A stretch of 64,000 nt of DNA from Bremerella sp. JC817 (GCF_040718835.1 NZ_JBFEFG010000253.1:124001-188000), one strand, 5' to 3'. Shown: positions 1 through 8,723, counted from the first letter of the stretch. Notes: generated by a model not told the origin, from the sequence alone. Numbers and translations are program-made.

Positions 1-2
1 AT

Positions 3-1097
3 ATCCAAACGGTCATCGATCGGGCACTGACTCAGCAATCGGAAATTACCGAGGTTCGCCCGGCAAGCGTCTCGGCCGATCTCGTCGGTACATCTTCGTC
101 GATGCAAGAGGTATTCAAACGAGTTGCCCTCGCAGCCAGTAGTGTCGCCCCGATCTTGATTCAGGGGGAAAGCGGAACGGGCAAGGAACTTGTTGCTCAG
201 GCCATCCATCGTTATGGCCCTCGTCACGAACGTCCCTTTGTCGCCGTGAACATTGCTTCGCTCGCACCTTCGCTAATCGAGAGCGAACTGTTCGGCCACG
301 TGCGCGGAGCGTTCACTAATGCGATTCAAGACAAACGCGGCTTCCTGCAATTGGCCAACGGCGGAACGTTGTTTCTGGACGAGGTCGCCGAGATTCCGTT
401 GCCGACCCAGGCCAAGCTGCTACGAGCCCTCGAACAGCGAGAAGTGGTTCCCGTTGGTGGCGCGGTCGGCGAAAAGACCGACTTCCGCATCGTCTGTGCG
501 TCGCATCAAGACTTATCGGAATGCGTCAAACAAGGAACGTTTCGCCATGACTTGCTGTTCCGACTGAATACGTTTCGTATCGATCTGCCACCACTGCGTG
601 ACCGCCGCGAAGACGTTCCGCCATTGGTGCATCATTTCCTCAATTTGCTTGAGAAAGAGTATGGCAAGCCGCTTCGGATTTCGGCGGCTGCAATGGAAGA
701 ACTGCAGGGGCGACCATGGTATGGGAACGTTCGCGAACTGCGGAACGCAATCGAGCATGCTCACATTCTGGCGCGAAGCGGCGTCATTGAAGTCGAGCAT
801 CTGCCTGCGGCGGTGTCGAAGGCCTGGTTCGATCGGAGCGACGACGAAGGGAGCATCGAAGAGAATCTGGCTCGCGAGATCGGAGCATGGACCCGGAACC
901 GGCTATCGGTGGGGGATTCGGAGAATTTGTGGGCACGTTTCCAGGCTTTGGCCGAGAAAGAGATGCTGCAAGAGTTGCTCCAACAGTGTGATGGACAATA
1001 TTTAGCAATTGCAAGAGTTTTGGGTATCCATCGAACTACCGTAAAAAAGAAGTGCGAGCAGTACGGACTCCTTTCCCCTGACCAGAAAGATGATTAG
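3..1097 (+). CDS. sigma-54 dependent transcriptional activator (NtrC family), 5' truncated
   Basis: The reading frame is open to the left edge, so the N-terminal receiver or sensor domain lies outside the window. What remains is a central AAA+ domain: Walker A GESGTGKE, the sigma-54 contacting loop read as GAFTNA (306-323), Walker B GGTLFLDEV, and a sensor stretch LLFRLNTFRIDLPPLRDR. A Fis-type helix-turn-helix follows near the C-terminus (AIARVLGIHRTTVKKKC). By family, such proteins hydrolyse ATP to open sigma-54 promoters from upstream enhancers. The loop differs from the consensus GAFTGA by Asn for Gly. The target is unknown. The next gene starts 104 bases downstream on the same strand but need not be related. 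Confidence 0.9.
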   Translation: MQTVIDRALTQQSEITEVRPASVSADLVGTSSSMQEVFKRVALAASSVAPILIQGESGTGKELVAQAIHRYGPRHERPFVAVNIASLAPSLIESELFGHVRGAFTNAIQDKRGFLQLANGGTLFLDEVAEIPLPTQAKLLRALEQREVVPVGGAVGEKTDFRIVCASHQDLSECVKQGTFRHDLLFRLNTFRIDLPPLRDRREDVPPLVHHFLNLLEKEYGKPLRISAAAMEELQGRPWYGNVRELRNAIEHAHILARSGVIEVEHLPAAVSKAWFDRSDDEGSIEENLAREIGAWTRNRLSVGDSENLWARFQALAEKEMLQELLQQCDGQYLAIARVLGIHRTTVKKKCEQYGLLSPDQKDD

Positions 1098-1201
1098 GCT
1101 GGACTTGTCCATCTACGAAAAAGCGCACTAAATCGACGGGCCTGCGGTAGTAAGACGCATGCTTGTAGCGCTTCCGCACTAATCCTCTAAGTCGATTCGA
1201 T

Positions 1202-3844
1202 ATGAAATCTATTTTCCGCGCTCTTATTGTGGCGGCCGTGATTCTGGCGGCGCCGATGGTTCAGTCGATTGCTTTGGCTGAAGAAGCTTTTTGTACTTGT
1301 CGCTATTGCGAGTCGGCCGCCGCGCGAGTTGCGTTTGGGGTCGACCTTGGGAACGACGGGCCGCATTACGCCCCGATTCGTGAAGTGGATATTGAGCATA
1401 TCAAGCTGGACATCACGCCTGATTTCAAGAAGCGAACCGTCGGTGGAACGACGACCATTCGATTTGTTCCCCTGCGTAAGCCGCTGGAAAGCTTGAAGCT
1501 CGACGCAGTCGAACTGACGATCAACAAGGTCGAAGGTTCTTCGCCGGTTGCCGATTTTGAAAGCACCACCTCCGACCTGACGATCGCCTTTGAAAAGCCG
1601 ATTCCGGTGGGTCAGGAAGCGTGGGTTAGCATCGAACATCATTGCGAACCGAAAGGTGGTTTCTACTTTCGAACGGCTGAACTGGGCTACCCCGAAGAAG
1701 ACACCCACTGCTGGACCCAAGGTGAGTCGCACTATGCCCGGCAGTGGTTCCCTTGCTTCGACTACCCGAACGAAAAGTCGACGACCGAAGTCATCTGCCA
1801 CGTTCCTTTAGAAATGACAGTCGTCTCGAACGGTCGCCTGCTGGGGGATAGCGTCAATCCCGACACCAAGCTGAAGTCGGTCCACTGGCTGCAAGACAAG
1901 CCGCACGTGAACTATTTGATCTGCGTCGTCGCAGGCTACTTTGACAAGCTGGAAGACAAGGCAGGCGACATTGCCCTCGGTTATTACAGCCAGCCAACGC
2001 TGTCGAAGTACGCGGCCAATTCGTTCCAGGATACGGCTTCGATCATGAAGTTTTATCAGGAAGAGATTGGCGTTCCTTACCCTTGGCACAAGTACGATCA
2101 GGCCACCATCCGCGACTTCCTGGCCGGTGGGATGGAAAACACAACCATCACCACGCTGACGCACAACACGATCTTTTCGTCGGCTACGGAAAACATCCGT
2201 TCGTCGCGCGGTCTCGACGCTCACGAACTGGCCCACCAGTGGTTCGGTGACTATGTGACCTGTGAAGACTGGAGCCATCTTTGGCTAAACGAAGGTTTTG
2301 CAACCTATTACACGCACCTTTACGAAGGCTCAAAGTTTGGCCGCGATGCCACGCTGTACGGCTTGTACAAAGACGCCAAGAACCGAGTTCTATCGAGTGG
2401 TGTCCGGGACCATCGTCCGATTGTCTGGAAGCGTTATTCGAACGCAGGTGACCAGTTCGACTTCCGAGCTTATCCGAAAGGGAGCTGGGTTCTGCATATG
2501 CTGCGAAGCCAACTCGGCGACGACATGTTTCGTCAGGCGATCCAGGCTTACCTGGCACGCCATGGTTTAACCACCGTGACCACGCCTGAGCTTCAGGCCG
2601 CCATCGAAGAAACCAGTGGTCGAACGTTCGATCGATTCTTCGATCAATGGGTTTATCATGGTCGCCACCCAGATGTGAAGATTCGCTATCGCTTCGATCC
2701 GAAGCTATCGCTGGCCAAGATCACGCTCGAGCAGACCCACAAGGTCGAAGACGACGTGATGATGTTCCACTTCCCAGCGACGTTCGCTTTCCTTTGCGAT
2801 GGCGAAGTCGTCCTGCACACCGAAGACATTACCGGTCCGAAGAGCGAGTTCTACGTTTCGCTTCCATCGAAGCCGACCATGGTGCAGTTCGACCCTGAGT
2901 ACACCCTGCTGGCGACTGTCGACTTCGAGAAGCCAGAAGAGTTGTGGTTGGCGGAACTCGAAAACTCGAAGCGTGCCATCGGTCGTATCTTTGCGATCGA
3001 AGCCTTGGCCAAGAAGAAGACGAACAAAGGAATCGAAGCGATCGCCAAGGCGTTGGAATCGGATCCGTTCTACGGCGTGCGTGTCGAGGCCGCCCAGGCC
3101 CTTGGCAAGATCGGTAACGAGGACGCTCGCCAGGCACTGCAGCAGGTTCCCGCTCAGGAGGACGCACGCGTTCGCCTGGAGGTGGTGAAGAGCCTGGTGC
3201 GTGGCTATCAGCCGGAAATGGTCGATCAGTTGATTGCCGGTGCCCAGAAGGAAAAGAATCCAGCCATCGAATCGGCCTGGATTGCTGGCATGGCGAAGTA
3301 CTCGGACCCGGCTGTTGGTCAGTATTTGCGAGCCGCGTTAAAGAAGGAATCGTTCCGCAACGAAATCGCTGAATCGGCGGTGGAAGCGATGATTGCCAGC
3401 GGTTCGCCGGAGTACGTCGCCGACATCACCGCAGAGCTGAAGTCGAATTCTGACAACTACACCAACCGCGGTGTCGTAAAGTTGCTCTCAGGCCTGGCTC
3501 TGTTGAGCGACGACGAAGAACAAAGCCGCAAGACGATGGACGTCGTCACGCCGTTCGTCAACGATCCACGCACCGACATCCAAAAGGCCGCGATCATCGC
3601 CCTGGGGCAACTCGGCGTGAAGGAAGCCAAGCCCATCCTGCAGTCGTTTGCCGAAACGTCGAATGACGAAGAACTCTCGAAAGCAGCGGAAGGAGCCATC
3701 ACGGCCCTCGACAAAGATCGCAACCTGAAACCAGCCGAGATCGTCGAACTCCGCAAGCAACTCAAAGAACTCGAAAAGTCGAGCGAGTCGCTAGAAGAGA
3801 AAGTCAAAGACCTGCAAAAGCAACTGGAAGCCACCGGAAGCTAA
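1202..3844 (+). CDS. exported M1 family zinc aminopeptidase with C-terminal HEAT repeats
   Basis: 880 residues. A signal peptide of about 27 residues ends near ALAEE and is followed at once by a Cys cluster (C31, C33, C36; CTCRYC). The M1 peptidase core has the exopeptidase motif GGMEN at 309-313 (GAMEN in most relatives) and the zinc site HELAHQW with H341, E342, H345 and the third ligand E364 in NEGFA. From about residue 600 the chain is a series of HEAT-like repeats (regulatory or binding solenoid), ending in a charged coiled coil over the last 40 residues. M1 enzymes remove N-terminal residues from peptides; the signal peptide places this one outside the cytoplasm. The start is the first ATG of the frame with a clear signal sequence. 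A strong terminator follows at 3875-3912. Confidence 0.9.
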   Translation: MKSIFRALIVAAVILAAPMVQSIALAEEAFCTCRYCESAAARVAFGVDLGNDGPHYAPIREVDIEHIKLDITPDFKKRTVGGTTTIRFVPLRKPLESLKLDAVELTINKVEGSSPVADFESTTSDLTIAFEKPIPVGQEAWVSIEHHCEPKGGFYFRTAELGYPEEDTHCWTQGESHYARQWFPCFDYPNEKSTTEVICHVPLEMTVVSNGRLLGDSVNPDTKLKSVHWLQDKPHVNYLICVVAGYFDKLEDKAGDIALGYYSQPTLSKYAANSFQDTASIMKFYQEEIGVPYPWHKYDQATIRDFLAGGMENTTITTLTHNTIFSSATENIRSSRGLDAHELAHQWFGDYVTCEDWSHLWLNEGFATYYTHLYEGSKFGRDATLYGLYKDAKNRVLSSGVRDHRPIVWKRYSNAGDQFDFRAYPKGSWVLHMLRSQLGDDMFRQAIQAYLARHGLTTVTTPELQAAIEETSGRTFDRFFDQWVYHGRHPDVKIRYRFDPKLSLAKITLEQTHKVEDDVMMFHFPATFAFLCDGEVVLHTEDITGPKSEFYVSLPSKPTMVQFDPEYTLLATVDFEKPEELWLAELENSKRAIGRIFAIEALAKKKTNKGIEAIAKALESDPFYGVRVEAAQALGKIGNEDARQALQQVPAQEDARVRLEVVKSLVRGYQPEMVDQLIAGAQKEKNPAIESAWIAGMAKYSDPAVGQYLRAALKKESFRNEIAESAVEAMIASGSPEYVADITAELKSNSDNYTNRGVVKLLSGLALLSDDEEQSRKTMDVVTPFVNDPRTDIQKAAIIALGQLGVKEAKPILQSFAETSNDEELSKAAEGAITALDKDRNLKPAEIVELRKQLKELEKSSESLEEKVKDLQKQLEATGS

Positions 3845-3874
3845 AGCAAGACGGACGATTATTCAAGAAGTAGA

Positions 3875-3912
3875 AAAGGTCCTGGTCCCACGAATGTGAG
3901 ACCAGGACCTTT
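3875..3912. terminator. bidirectional intrinsic terminator between convergent genes
   Basis: A perfect 13-bp stem (3875-3887 with 3900-3912) encloses a short loop and is followed on the plus strand by a T-rich run (ctttgtttt). It sits 30 bases after the aminopeptidase stop and 40 bases before the end of the facing glycosyltransferase gene, so it can serve both. The minus-strand side has a weaker T-rich tail. Confidence 0.85.
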
Positions 3913-3951
3913 CTTTGTTTTAGCTTAGACTGCCGATGCAATCGAGCGCTT

Positions 3952-5172
3952 TTAGGCAGCAGCCAGTTGAATCGCGGCACTTGTGTTAATCTTGGGATTA
4001 TGATCCCCCAGGGCAGCGCATAAAGTCTTGAGTACGTGAACTGTGCTGAATGCGTCCACGGTCCACCGCTGAAGGCTTTGGTGATCAAATGGCTCATCGA
4101 TCATTGCCTCCAGAATCTTGCCATTCTCAGCGACATCGTCCGCCAGGAATTCGGCGCCTGGGCCGGTGAGATCGCACATCGGTCGCTTATCACGAACCAT
4201 GACCCGACAACCGTGTGCCTGGGCTTCGAGAATCGGCAGACCTAGTCCTTCGTCAAAGGAAGGGAAGAGCAATGCCTTTGATTCCCGGAACAGTTGATGG
4301 GTAATGGCCGAAGATGCGTTCGGATACCAGACGACGGACTCAACCTGCAGGTCTTCAAAGAACTCGTACACATCTTTCGGTGCGCAGCGAACGCCGCCAT
4401 AAATGACGAGCTTTTCGATTTTGGATTTGGCTTGGTTGAGGATCGCAGGCATGACTTTCAATCCCTTTCGAAGATCGAAAGGCGAAGCCAGAATCACTTG
4501 GGCATCACGCTTATTTTCCGCGACAGGTATCCGGTGATAAGACGATGGTAGCAGCGGCGGAAGGCCGGTGACACGTCCTTCTGGGATTCTAAAAGTCTCT
4601 TGGAATGAAGAGGCGACTTGTTCGCTGATTGTCAGGATCGCGTCGCAGTGATCGCGATAGTAAACAAAGCCCTGGCAATGACGGGCGGCAAAGTCGTATG
4701 GCTTCTCTTCTCGGGCGAAAACATAGGTGTTCGGTACCATGTCGTAGACGATACCGACGAGTTGTTTCATGGGAAGGCGGTGCGTAAATTCGACGAGCCA
4801 TGGTGTCGTGATAATTCCCAGGTCGTAGTTCTCCACCTGCAGGTCTGGGCCAATGTGTGACTTATAGAACGTGGCCGCACCGTGGGCACCGCTTTGATGG
4901 TCGGTAGCATCGAACTGAGTTAGGATCTTCTGAGGTGTTCCTGAAAAGGATAGATCCTCGGCGGATGTGTTTCCCCATAGTTGGTTGGGATTTTGCGGCG
5001 TCAGGCGATACCAGTTGAGGGCACCTGTTGGCGAACGGTAGTAGGATACGAAATCAACATGGGAATTTGTTGAAAGAAGCCGCGCCAACGAATAGATATA
5101 ATTGCGAACACCGACGTGGTGATACATGAACAACGGCTCGCAGATTAATGCAATTCGGTTCTTCATTTTCAT
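3952..5172 (-). CDS. glycosyltransferase family 4 (GT-B fold)
   Basis: 406 residues. The N-terminus (RIALICEPLFMYHHVGVRNY) looks like the acceptor-side Rossmann domain of GT4 enzymes, and the C-terminal half carries the nucleotide-sugar motif FDEGLGLPILEAQAHG with the paired Glu residues of the E-x7-E type. GT4 enzymes transfer a sugar from an NDP or GDP donor with retention. No membrane segment is seen, so it probably acts at the inner face of the membrane. It is the last gene of the minus-strand polysaccharide run from 8618. The start ATG-AAA-ATG leaves two possible initiators six bases apart. Donor and acceptor cannot be read from the sequence. Confidence 0.85.
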   Translation of the reverse strand: MKMKNRIALICEPLFMYHHVGVRNYIYSLARLLSTNSHVDFVSYYRSPTGALNWYRLTPQNPNQLWGNTSAEDLSFSGTPQKILTQFDATDHQSGAHGAATFYKSHIGPDLQVENYDLGIITTPWLVEFTHRLPMKQLVGIVYDMVPNTYVFAREEKPYDFAARHCQGFVYYRDHCDAILTISEQVASSFQETFRIPEGRVTGLPPLLPSSYHRIPVAENKRDAQVILASPFDLRKGLKVMPAILNQAKSKIEKLVIYGGVRCAPKDVYEFFEDLQVESVVWYPNASSAITHQLFRESKALLFPSFDEGLGLPILEAQAHGCRVMVRDKRPMCDLTGPGAEFLADDVAENGKILEAMIDEPFDHQSLQRWTVDAFSTVHVLKTLCAALGDHNPKINTSAAIQLAAA

Positions 5173-5244
5173 CTACGCCTATTCCATTCGTTTAACATGA
5201 TGCTCGCCCGAATGTCCGGGCCTTTCAATCGCACTTGGTCGGAG

Positions 5245-6456
5245 CTATGCGGAACGCTTCTTCAGCTTCCGCAGGTAAGGGCGAAGTCGTCGTTCAATCT
5301 TCCGGCCCGAGTCCTTGAGGATGTTCTTGAACGAGATAATCGCCTTGGAGGGTGCTTTGGGGAAGGGGACGAATGTCTTGGTGTATTCTGGTGTGATACC
5401 CAAAGTCGTGGCTCGCGAGAAGCAATTCATTCGAGGTGGGAGGCTATGCAAACGGAACGTGTAGGACAGCTCCATATCTTCTGCTTGATTCCAAAGTAGC
5501 ATGTCGTTGAAGCGGACCGCTCGTAAGGTTTCGGTCTTCGCAATCAGAAAGCCACCATTTAGAAATTGGTTGGGATGAATTTGGTTGTAGTCTTCACAAA
5601 CCAACGGGACCTGCCAGGTGAGTTCTGGTCCAATCATCCCGACGTAGGCTGGAAAATGACTGCCACATTCATATTGCTGCAAGACAGCGAGGAAATCGAA
5701 GTCATAACCATATCGATCAAAACCGTCGAAGAAACCTTCGTCAAGGACGTACCTATCGTGGATAATTAGTAGGTTGGCACCAGTAGCGATTTCCGCGAGA
5801 TCGTTCTTCTTGCGAGAGATTTCCGCGAGTTTGTCTCTATAAGGCCGACCATTCGCGGGGCCCGAGTGGTAACGTACCTGGTACTTCTCGTACGCTTCAT
5901 TTTCCGGCCCACAGACAATGATCTCGTGCGAGAAATTTGGATCGGCGCTGCGGACGCTTTCAAGAAAGCGGACGACGTTCTCAACACGGGTTCCTTGCGT
6001 AATGATCGCCAGCGACCAGTCTGTTCTTCGGTATTGATCCAGGTTCAAACGCTTGACGGCGAACACCGTCGTGAAAACACCATTGTGTTGTGATTCGGAT
6101 TCAATGGATATTTCAGTGTTATATCGCCGACCAAGGAAATGTTTGAGGCGGATGACAGTGAAGTGTTCGCTCTGCGAGTATCGAACGACCAGTTTCCCTT
6201 CTTCGCCAATGAGTCGTAGCAACTCGTCAAATAGAAGTTCGTATTGATTCCCCACGAGAGTGGCAGGGTCCAGTTCATAGCACCAGACAACGTCGTAACG
6301 GTGGTGATGTCCCGGCGTCAATCGGAAATTAATACTATCGGTGATGTTTGCCGTCGCGAAGTCAAACGGTGGATGCTGACCGACCCAGAAATGGTTCTGG
6401 TTGTTCTTGACCAGGTCTAGCAGTTGTTCTTCGAGGTGCGGGGGTTGGAGTTGCAT
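5245..6456 (-). CDS. hybrid protein: methyltransferase-like N-terminus joined to a GT2-like glycosyltransferase domain
   Basis: 403 residues from the ATG at 6456, chosen because GGAG lies five bases before it; an in-frame TTG at 6477 is an alternative. Residues 1-130 resemble the second half of a class I methyltransferase (YDVVWCYELDP, then ELLRLIGEEGKLVVRY), but no glycine-rich SAM motif precedes it. From about residue 145 a GT-A like domain follows (WSLAIITQGTRVENVV, EIIVCGP, LLIIHDRY) with the GT2-type QAEDMELSYTFRL near residue 350. The tail is very basic. It lies between the FkbM methyltransferase and the GT4 gene, so a role in building or capping a surface glycan is inferred. Donor and acceptor are unknown. 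Confidence 0.65.
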   Translation of the reverse strand: MQLQPPHLEEQLLDLVKNNQNHFWVGQHPPFDFATANITDSINFRLTPGHHHRYDVVWCYELDPATLVGNQYELLFDELLRLIGEEGKLVVRYSQSEHFTVIRLKHFLGRRYNTEISIESESQHNGVFTTVFAVKRLNLDQYRRTDWSLAIITQGTRVENVVRFLESVRSADPNFSHEIIVCGPENEAYEKYQVRYHSGPANGRPYRDKLAEISRKKNDLAEIATGANLLIIHDRYVLDEGFFDGFDRYGYDFDFLAVLQQYECGSHFPAYVGMIGPELTWQVPLVCEDYNQIHPNQFLNGGFLIAKTETLRAVRFNDMLLWNQAEDMELSYTFRLHSLPPRMNCFSRATTLGITPEYTKTFVPFPKAPSKAIISFKNILKDSGRKIERRLRPYLRKLKKRSA

Positions 6457-6487
6457 GATCGCTCCACGCGTAAACAAATTGGGGGGT

Positions 6488-7390
6488 CTAGAGCTGAGCC
6501 AAGTAATCAGTGTGGACTAGCAGGCAGTCCAACTCGGTAAGCCGGCCAATTGGACGTTCTTGGAAGATTCGCTTGTGCTCGCGATAGAACGGATTGATGT
6601 CGTAAACGACAAAACCGTAGCCTTTAAGTTGGTTCAGCAACTCCAACAGGTCTGCCGACCCTTCGTACTTTGCTTCGGTAACAAGTTCGATAAGGATCGT
6701 CTTTACTCTTCCACTCTGAAGCAGCTTATCTGCACCAGCAAGCACCTTGTCTTCGAATCCTTGGACGTCAATCTTCAACGCGACCTGTGGAAACACTTCC
6801 GTCGCAGGGGTTTCTGCGAGAAAGTCATCAATGCGGATGACTTCCACATCATGCAGATGGAACGTCTTGTCGTCGAACCACTCGCCGAGGTAGTGGTAGC
6901 CTTCCTCAAAAGGCAAGAGCGAGCTGAGGCCATCGCATTGAGGATAGACCCGAAGCGACAATTGACCAGGTGCATCGCCTACTGCTTTGGGAATTACAGT
7001 CAGGTCGTCAAATACACTTTGACGGGCTTGAAGGTTTGCGGTCATTGCCGGATTGGGCTCGAAGGCGATAACGTGCAAGTTCTTTTGGAAATTGGCGATT
7101 CGATCGAGGAACCATCCATCATGCGCTCCGATGTCCAACAGCAGGAACTCCTGATGGTTGACTATCGTCGTTAGCATATTTTTGATGATGGCGTCTTGAG
7201 CAGCATTGATCTGGCGAATGCCCAAGTACGCCTCTCGGTTCACATCCTTCTCGGCCAGACGTAAAACGACCTGCAGGAGCTCTCGGAAATCTTCGAGCGA
7301 AAGTGAGTCTGAGCGTTCTAACTGGCGAAGGGTTCGCATGAAGTGCTCTGAGTTACCAGAGCTTGCGGAACGTCGTAAGATTGAGAACAC
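6488..7390 (-). CDS. FkbM family SAM-dependent methyltransferase
   Basis: About 300 residues. The SAM-binding motif LLLDIGAHDGWF lies near residue 85, followed by HVIAFEPNPAM, LKIDVQGFEDKVLAGA and ILIELV, the usual FkbM order. FkbM enzymes O-methylate hydroxyls, often on sugars of surface polysaccharides, which fits the neighbours. The start was set at the GTG at 7390 because GGAG lies six bases before it. The frame stays open to a GTG at 7462, but that codon sits inside a terminator hairpin (7433-7462) belonging to the upstream gene. An ATG at 7339 is a third option. Its stop is 31 bases before the start of the hybrid glycosyltransferase gene. Confidence 0.8.
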   Translation of the reverse strand: MFSILRRSASSGNSEHFMRTLRQLERSDSLSLEDFRELLQVVLRLAEKDVNREAYLGIRQINAAQDAIIKNMLTTIVNHQEFLLLDIGAHDGWFLDRIANFQKNLHVIAFEPNPAMTANLQARQSVFDDLTVIPKAVGDAPGQLSLRVYPQCDGLSSLLPFEEGYHYLGEWFDDKTFHLHDVEVIRIDDFLAETPATEVFPQVALKIDVQGFEDKVLAGADKLLQSGRVKTILIELVTEAKYEGSADLLELLNQLKGYGFVVYDINPFYREHKRIFQERPIGRLTELDCLLVHTDYLAQL

Positions 7391-7432
7391 GTTACACTCC
7401 GGGAGCAGGGTCGTAAGAGGAGAAGGGATAAA

Positions 7433-7462
7433 GTGCGTCTGGATATGAAGTTCCAGACGCAC
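7433..7462 (-). terminator. intrinsic terminator downstream of the nucleotidyltransferase gene
   Basis: Perfect 10-bp inverted repeat (7433-7442 with 7453-7462) around a 10-base loop. It begins 20 bases after the nucleotidyltransferase stop. Read on the minus strand it is followed by TTTATCCCTT, a modest U-tract; on the plus strand by tatttttg. It divides the polysaccharide run into an upstream and a downstream part, or acts as a partial terminator within one operon. Confidence 0.65.
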
Positions 7463-7482
7463 TATTTTTGTTCCCGAAAGTA

Positions 7483-8265
7483 TTATGCAGCGGCAGTTCG
7501 TGATGGTTTGGTTACTGCAGCAAGGGCTTTTTCGCAGGCATCGTTCTTAAGAAACTTCTTCAAGTCTTCAGGAGTGCCAAGTCCGTGCATGCCATTGCCT
7601 ACGGTACCAATGTTGAACGGGACGATTTTCTTTCCCTGCTCAATCATGATGTTGTAAGCCGGGGCCAGATAAAACTCGTTGTTGACTCGCAAGTCGCGAA
7701 CGATCATCTCTTCCGCAGCGGCAACGAAATCTCGACCGTGTTGGAAGTTGTAGATCCCGACGGTAGCTTCATTCGAGATAACTTGTTTCTCGGCGACTTC
7801 GAGAATTGCACCTTCTTTGTTCATGCGAACAAAAGACCACTTGGGATCGTCGGCGCTCATCGTCATGATCAGCCCATCCGCATTAGACTCGGATAAGGCA
7901 TCAAGGTAAGCGTTCACGTCCAGATCAACCCATTGATCACTATTGACGACCATCAAGGAATCGTCAGAGTCAATCAGACCCTTCGCGAGCAGGACGGTGC
8001 AAGCGGCCCCCTGGGTGACACCTTCGACAGGGACGATTTCACAATTGGGATCAATGCTTCGCAGGATCTGCTCGGTCGGATATTGCTCCAAGTGGTCTTG
8101 CAGGCAGAGAAACACAAATCGATGCGGGCGATTCGGGCGAAGATTGCTCATTGCAAGCTGGATCATCGGGACGCCGCGTACATCGATCAGTGGTTTCGGG
8201 AGCTTGAAACCCTCTTTCGCAAAACGGCTCCCTCGGCCCGCCATGGGAACGACAATATTTAACAC
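7483..8265 (-). CDS. sugar-1-phosphate-type nucleotidyltransferase
   Basis: 260 residues, GTG start preceded by AAGGA seven bases away. The N-terminus has the nucleotide-binding signature MAGRGSRF followed by KLPKPLIDVRG, and VVNSDQWVD supplies the metal-binding Asp of the GT-A-like nucleotidyltransferase fold. The family transfers an NMP from an NTP to a sugar phosphate or other phosphorylated polar compound. At 260 residues it lacks the left-handed beta-helix acyltransferase domain of GlmU, so it is a single-function activating enzyme. It lies between a cupin gene and the FkbM methyltransferase, and opposite the GDPD/HAD pair. The NTP and the acceptor cannot be told from sequence alone. Confidence 0.85.
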   Translation of the reverse strand: MLNIVVPMAGRGSRFAKEGFKLPKPLIDVRGVPMIQLAMSNLRPNRPHRFVFLCLQDHLEQYPTEQILRSIDPNCEIVPVEGVTQGAACTVLLAKGLIDSDDSLMVVNSDQWVDLDVNAYLDALSESNADGLIMTMSADDPKWSFVRMNKEGAILEVAEKQVISNEATVGIYNFQHGRDFVAAAEEMIVRDLRVNNEFYLAPAYNIMIEQGKKIVPFNIGTVGNGMHGLGTPEDLKKFLKNDACEKALAAVTKPSRTAAA

Positions 8266-8297
8266 TTGCGATTCCTTTCGCGTTGTGACTGATTTAT

Positions 8298-8618
8298 TTA
8301 ATCAAGGTATTTGTCGCCGGGTACGCTTGGGCGTTTTACGACAACGGTGATTGTTGGCTCGAGAGCCTCGAACGCAGTGGACTCCCCTGGTTCGAGTTGA
8401 ACGATAGTTCCCGCTTCAATGACTTGATCACACATCACGACCTTCCCAGAGGCAATCACCGTGATTTCTTCAGCGATCTTATGATGGTGTTTGGGTTCTT
8501 TGTCGCCAGCCGCATAGGTCTTGATGGCCACTTCTAGTTCTTTGGTAGGCAAGATCGTTGGATTGAAGTCCCCGACGATCCAACCCCCCTTCATATCTTC
8601 TAGACGATGCGTCTGCAT
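8298..8618 (-). CDS. small cupin-fold protein
   Basis: 106 residues forming one cupin barrel. The metal-binding motif 1 is visible as EPKHHHKIAEEITVI, and motif 2 lies around GTIVQLEPGEST. Small single-domain cupins in polysaccharide loci are often sugar isomerases or epimerases, or sense a ligand; here the reaction is not assignable. It is the first gene of the minus-strand run, 32 bases upstream of the nucleotidyltransferase, so a role in making or modifying that enzyme's substrate is plausible. The ATG at 8618 is the first in frame. The region upstream, shared with the divergent GDPD gene, is full of short palindromes. Confidence 0.75.
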   Translation of the reverse strand: MQTHRLEDMKGGWIVGDFNPTILPTKELEVAIKTYAAGDKEPKHHHKIAEEITVIASGKVVMCDQVIEAGTIVQLEPGESTAFEALEPTITVVVKRPSVPGDKYLD

Positions 8619-8640
8619 GTTTTGTGCAGTCCTGTGCGAC

Positions 8641-8723
8641 TCAATTTAAATTGATGTGCGAGGAGCCGATTAAACCAGTAATGCCTGGTTTTCCAAAGCA
8701 CAATCCGCGTGCGGAATTCCGCA
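8641..8723. repeat. cluster of palindromes in the divergent promoter region
   Basis: The 276 bases between the cupin start (8618) and the GDPD start (8895) hold no gene. They contain a perfect 14-base palindrome at 8641-8654 (tcaatttaaattga), a 7-bp inverted repeat at 8672-8678/8685-8691 (aaaccag...ctggttt) and a second perfect 14-base palindrome at 8710-8723 (tgcggaattccgca). They could be operators for a dimeric regulator controlling both directions. No regulator gene lies beside them. Confidence 0.5.

Noticed and set aside
7391..7462. N-terminal extension of the FkbM gene to the GTG at 7462
   Set aside because: The codon is within a terminator hairpin of the upstream gene, and a better ribosome site precedes the GTG at 7390.
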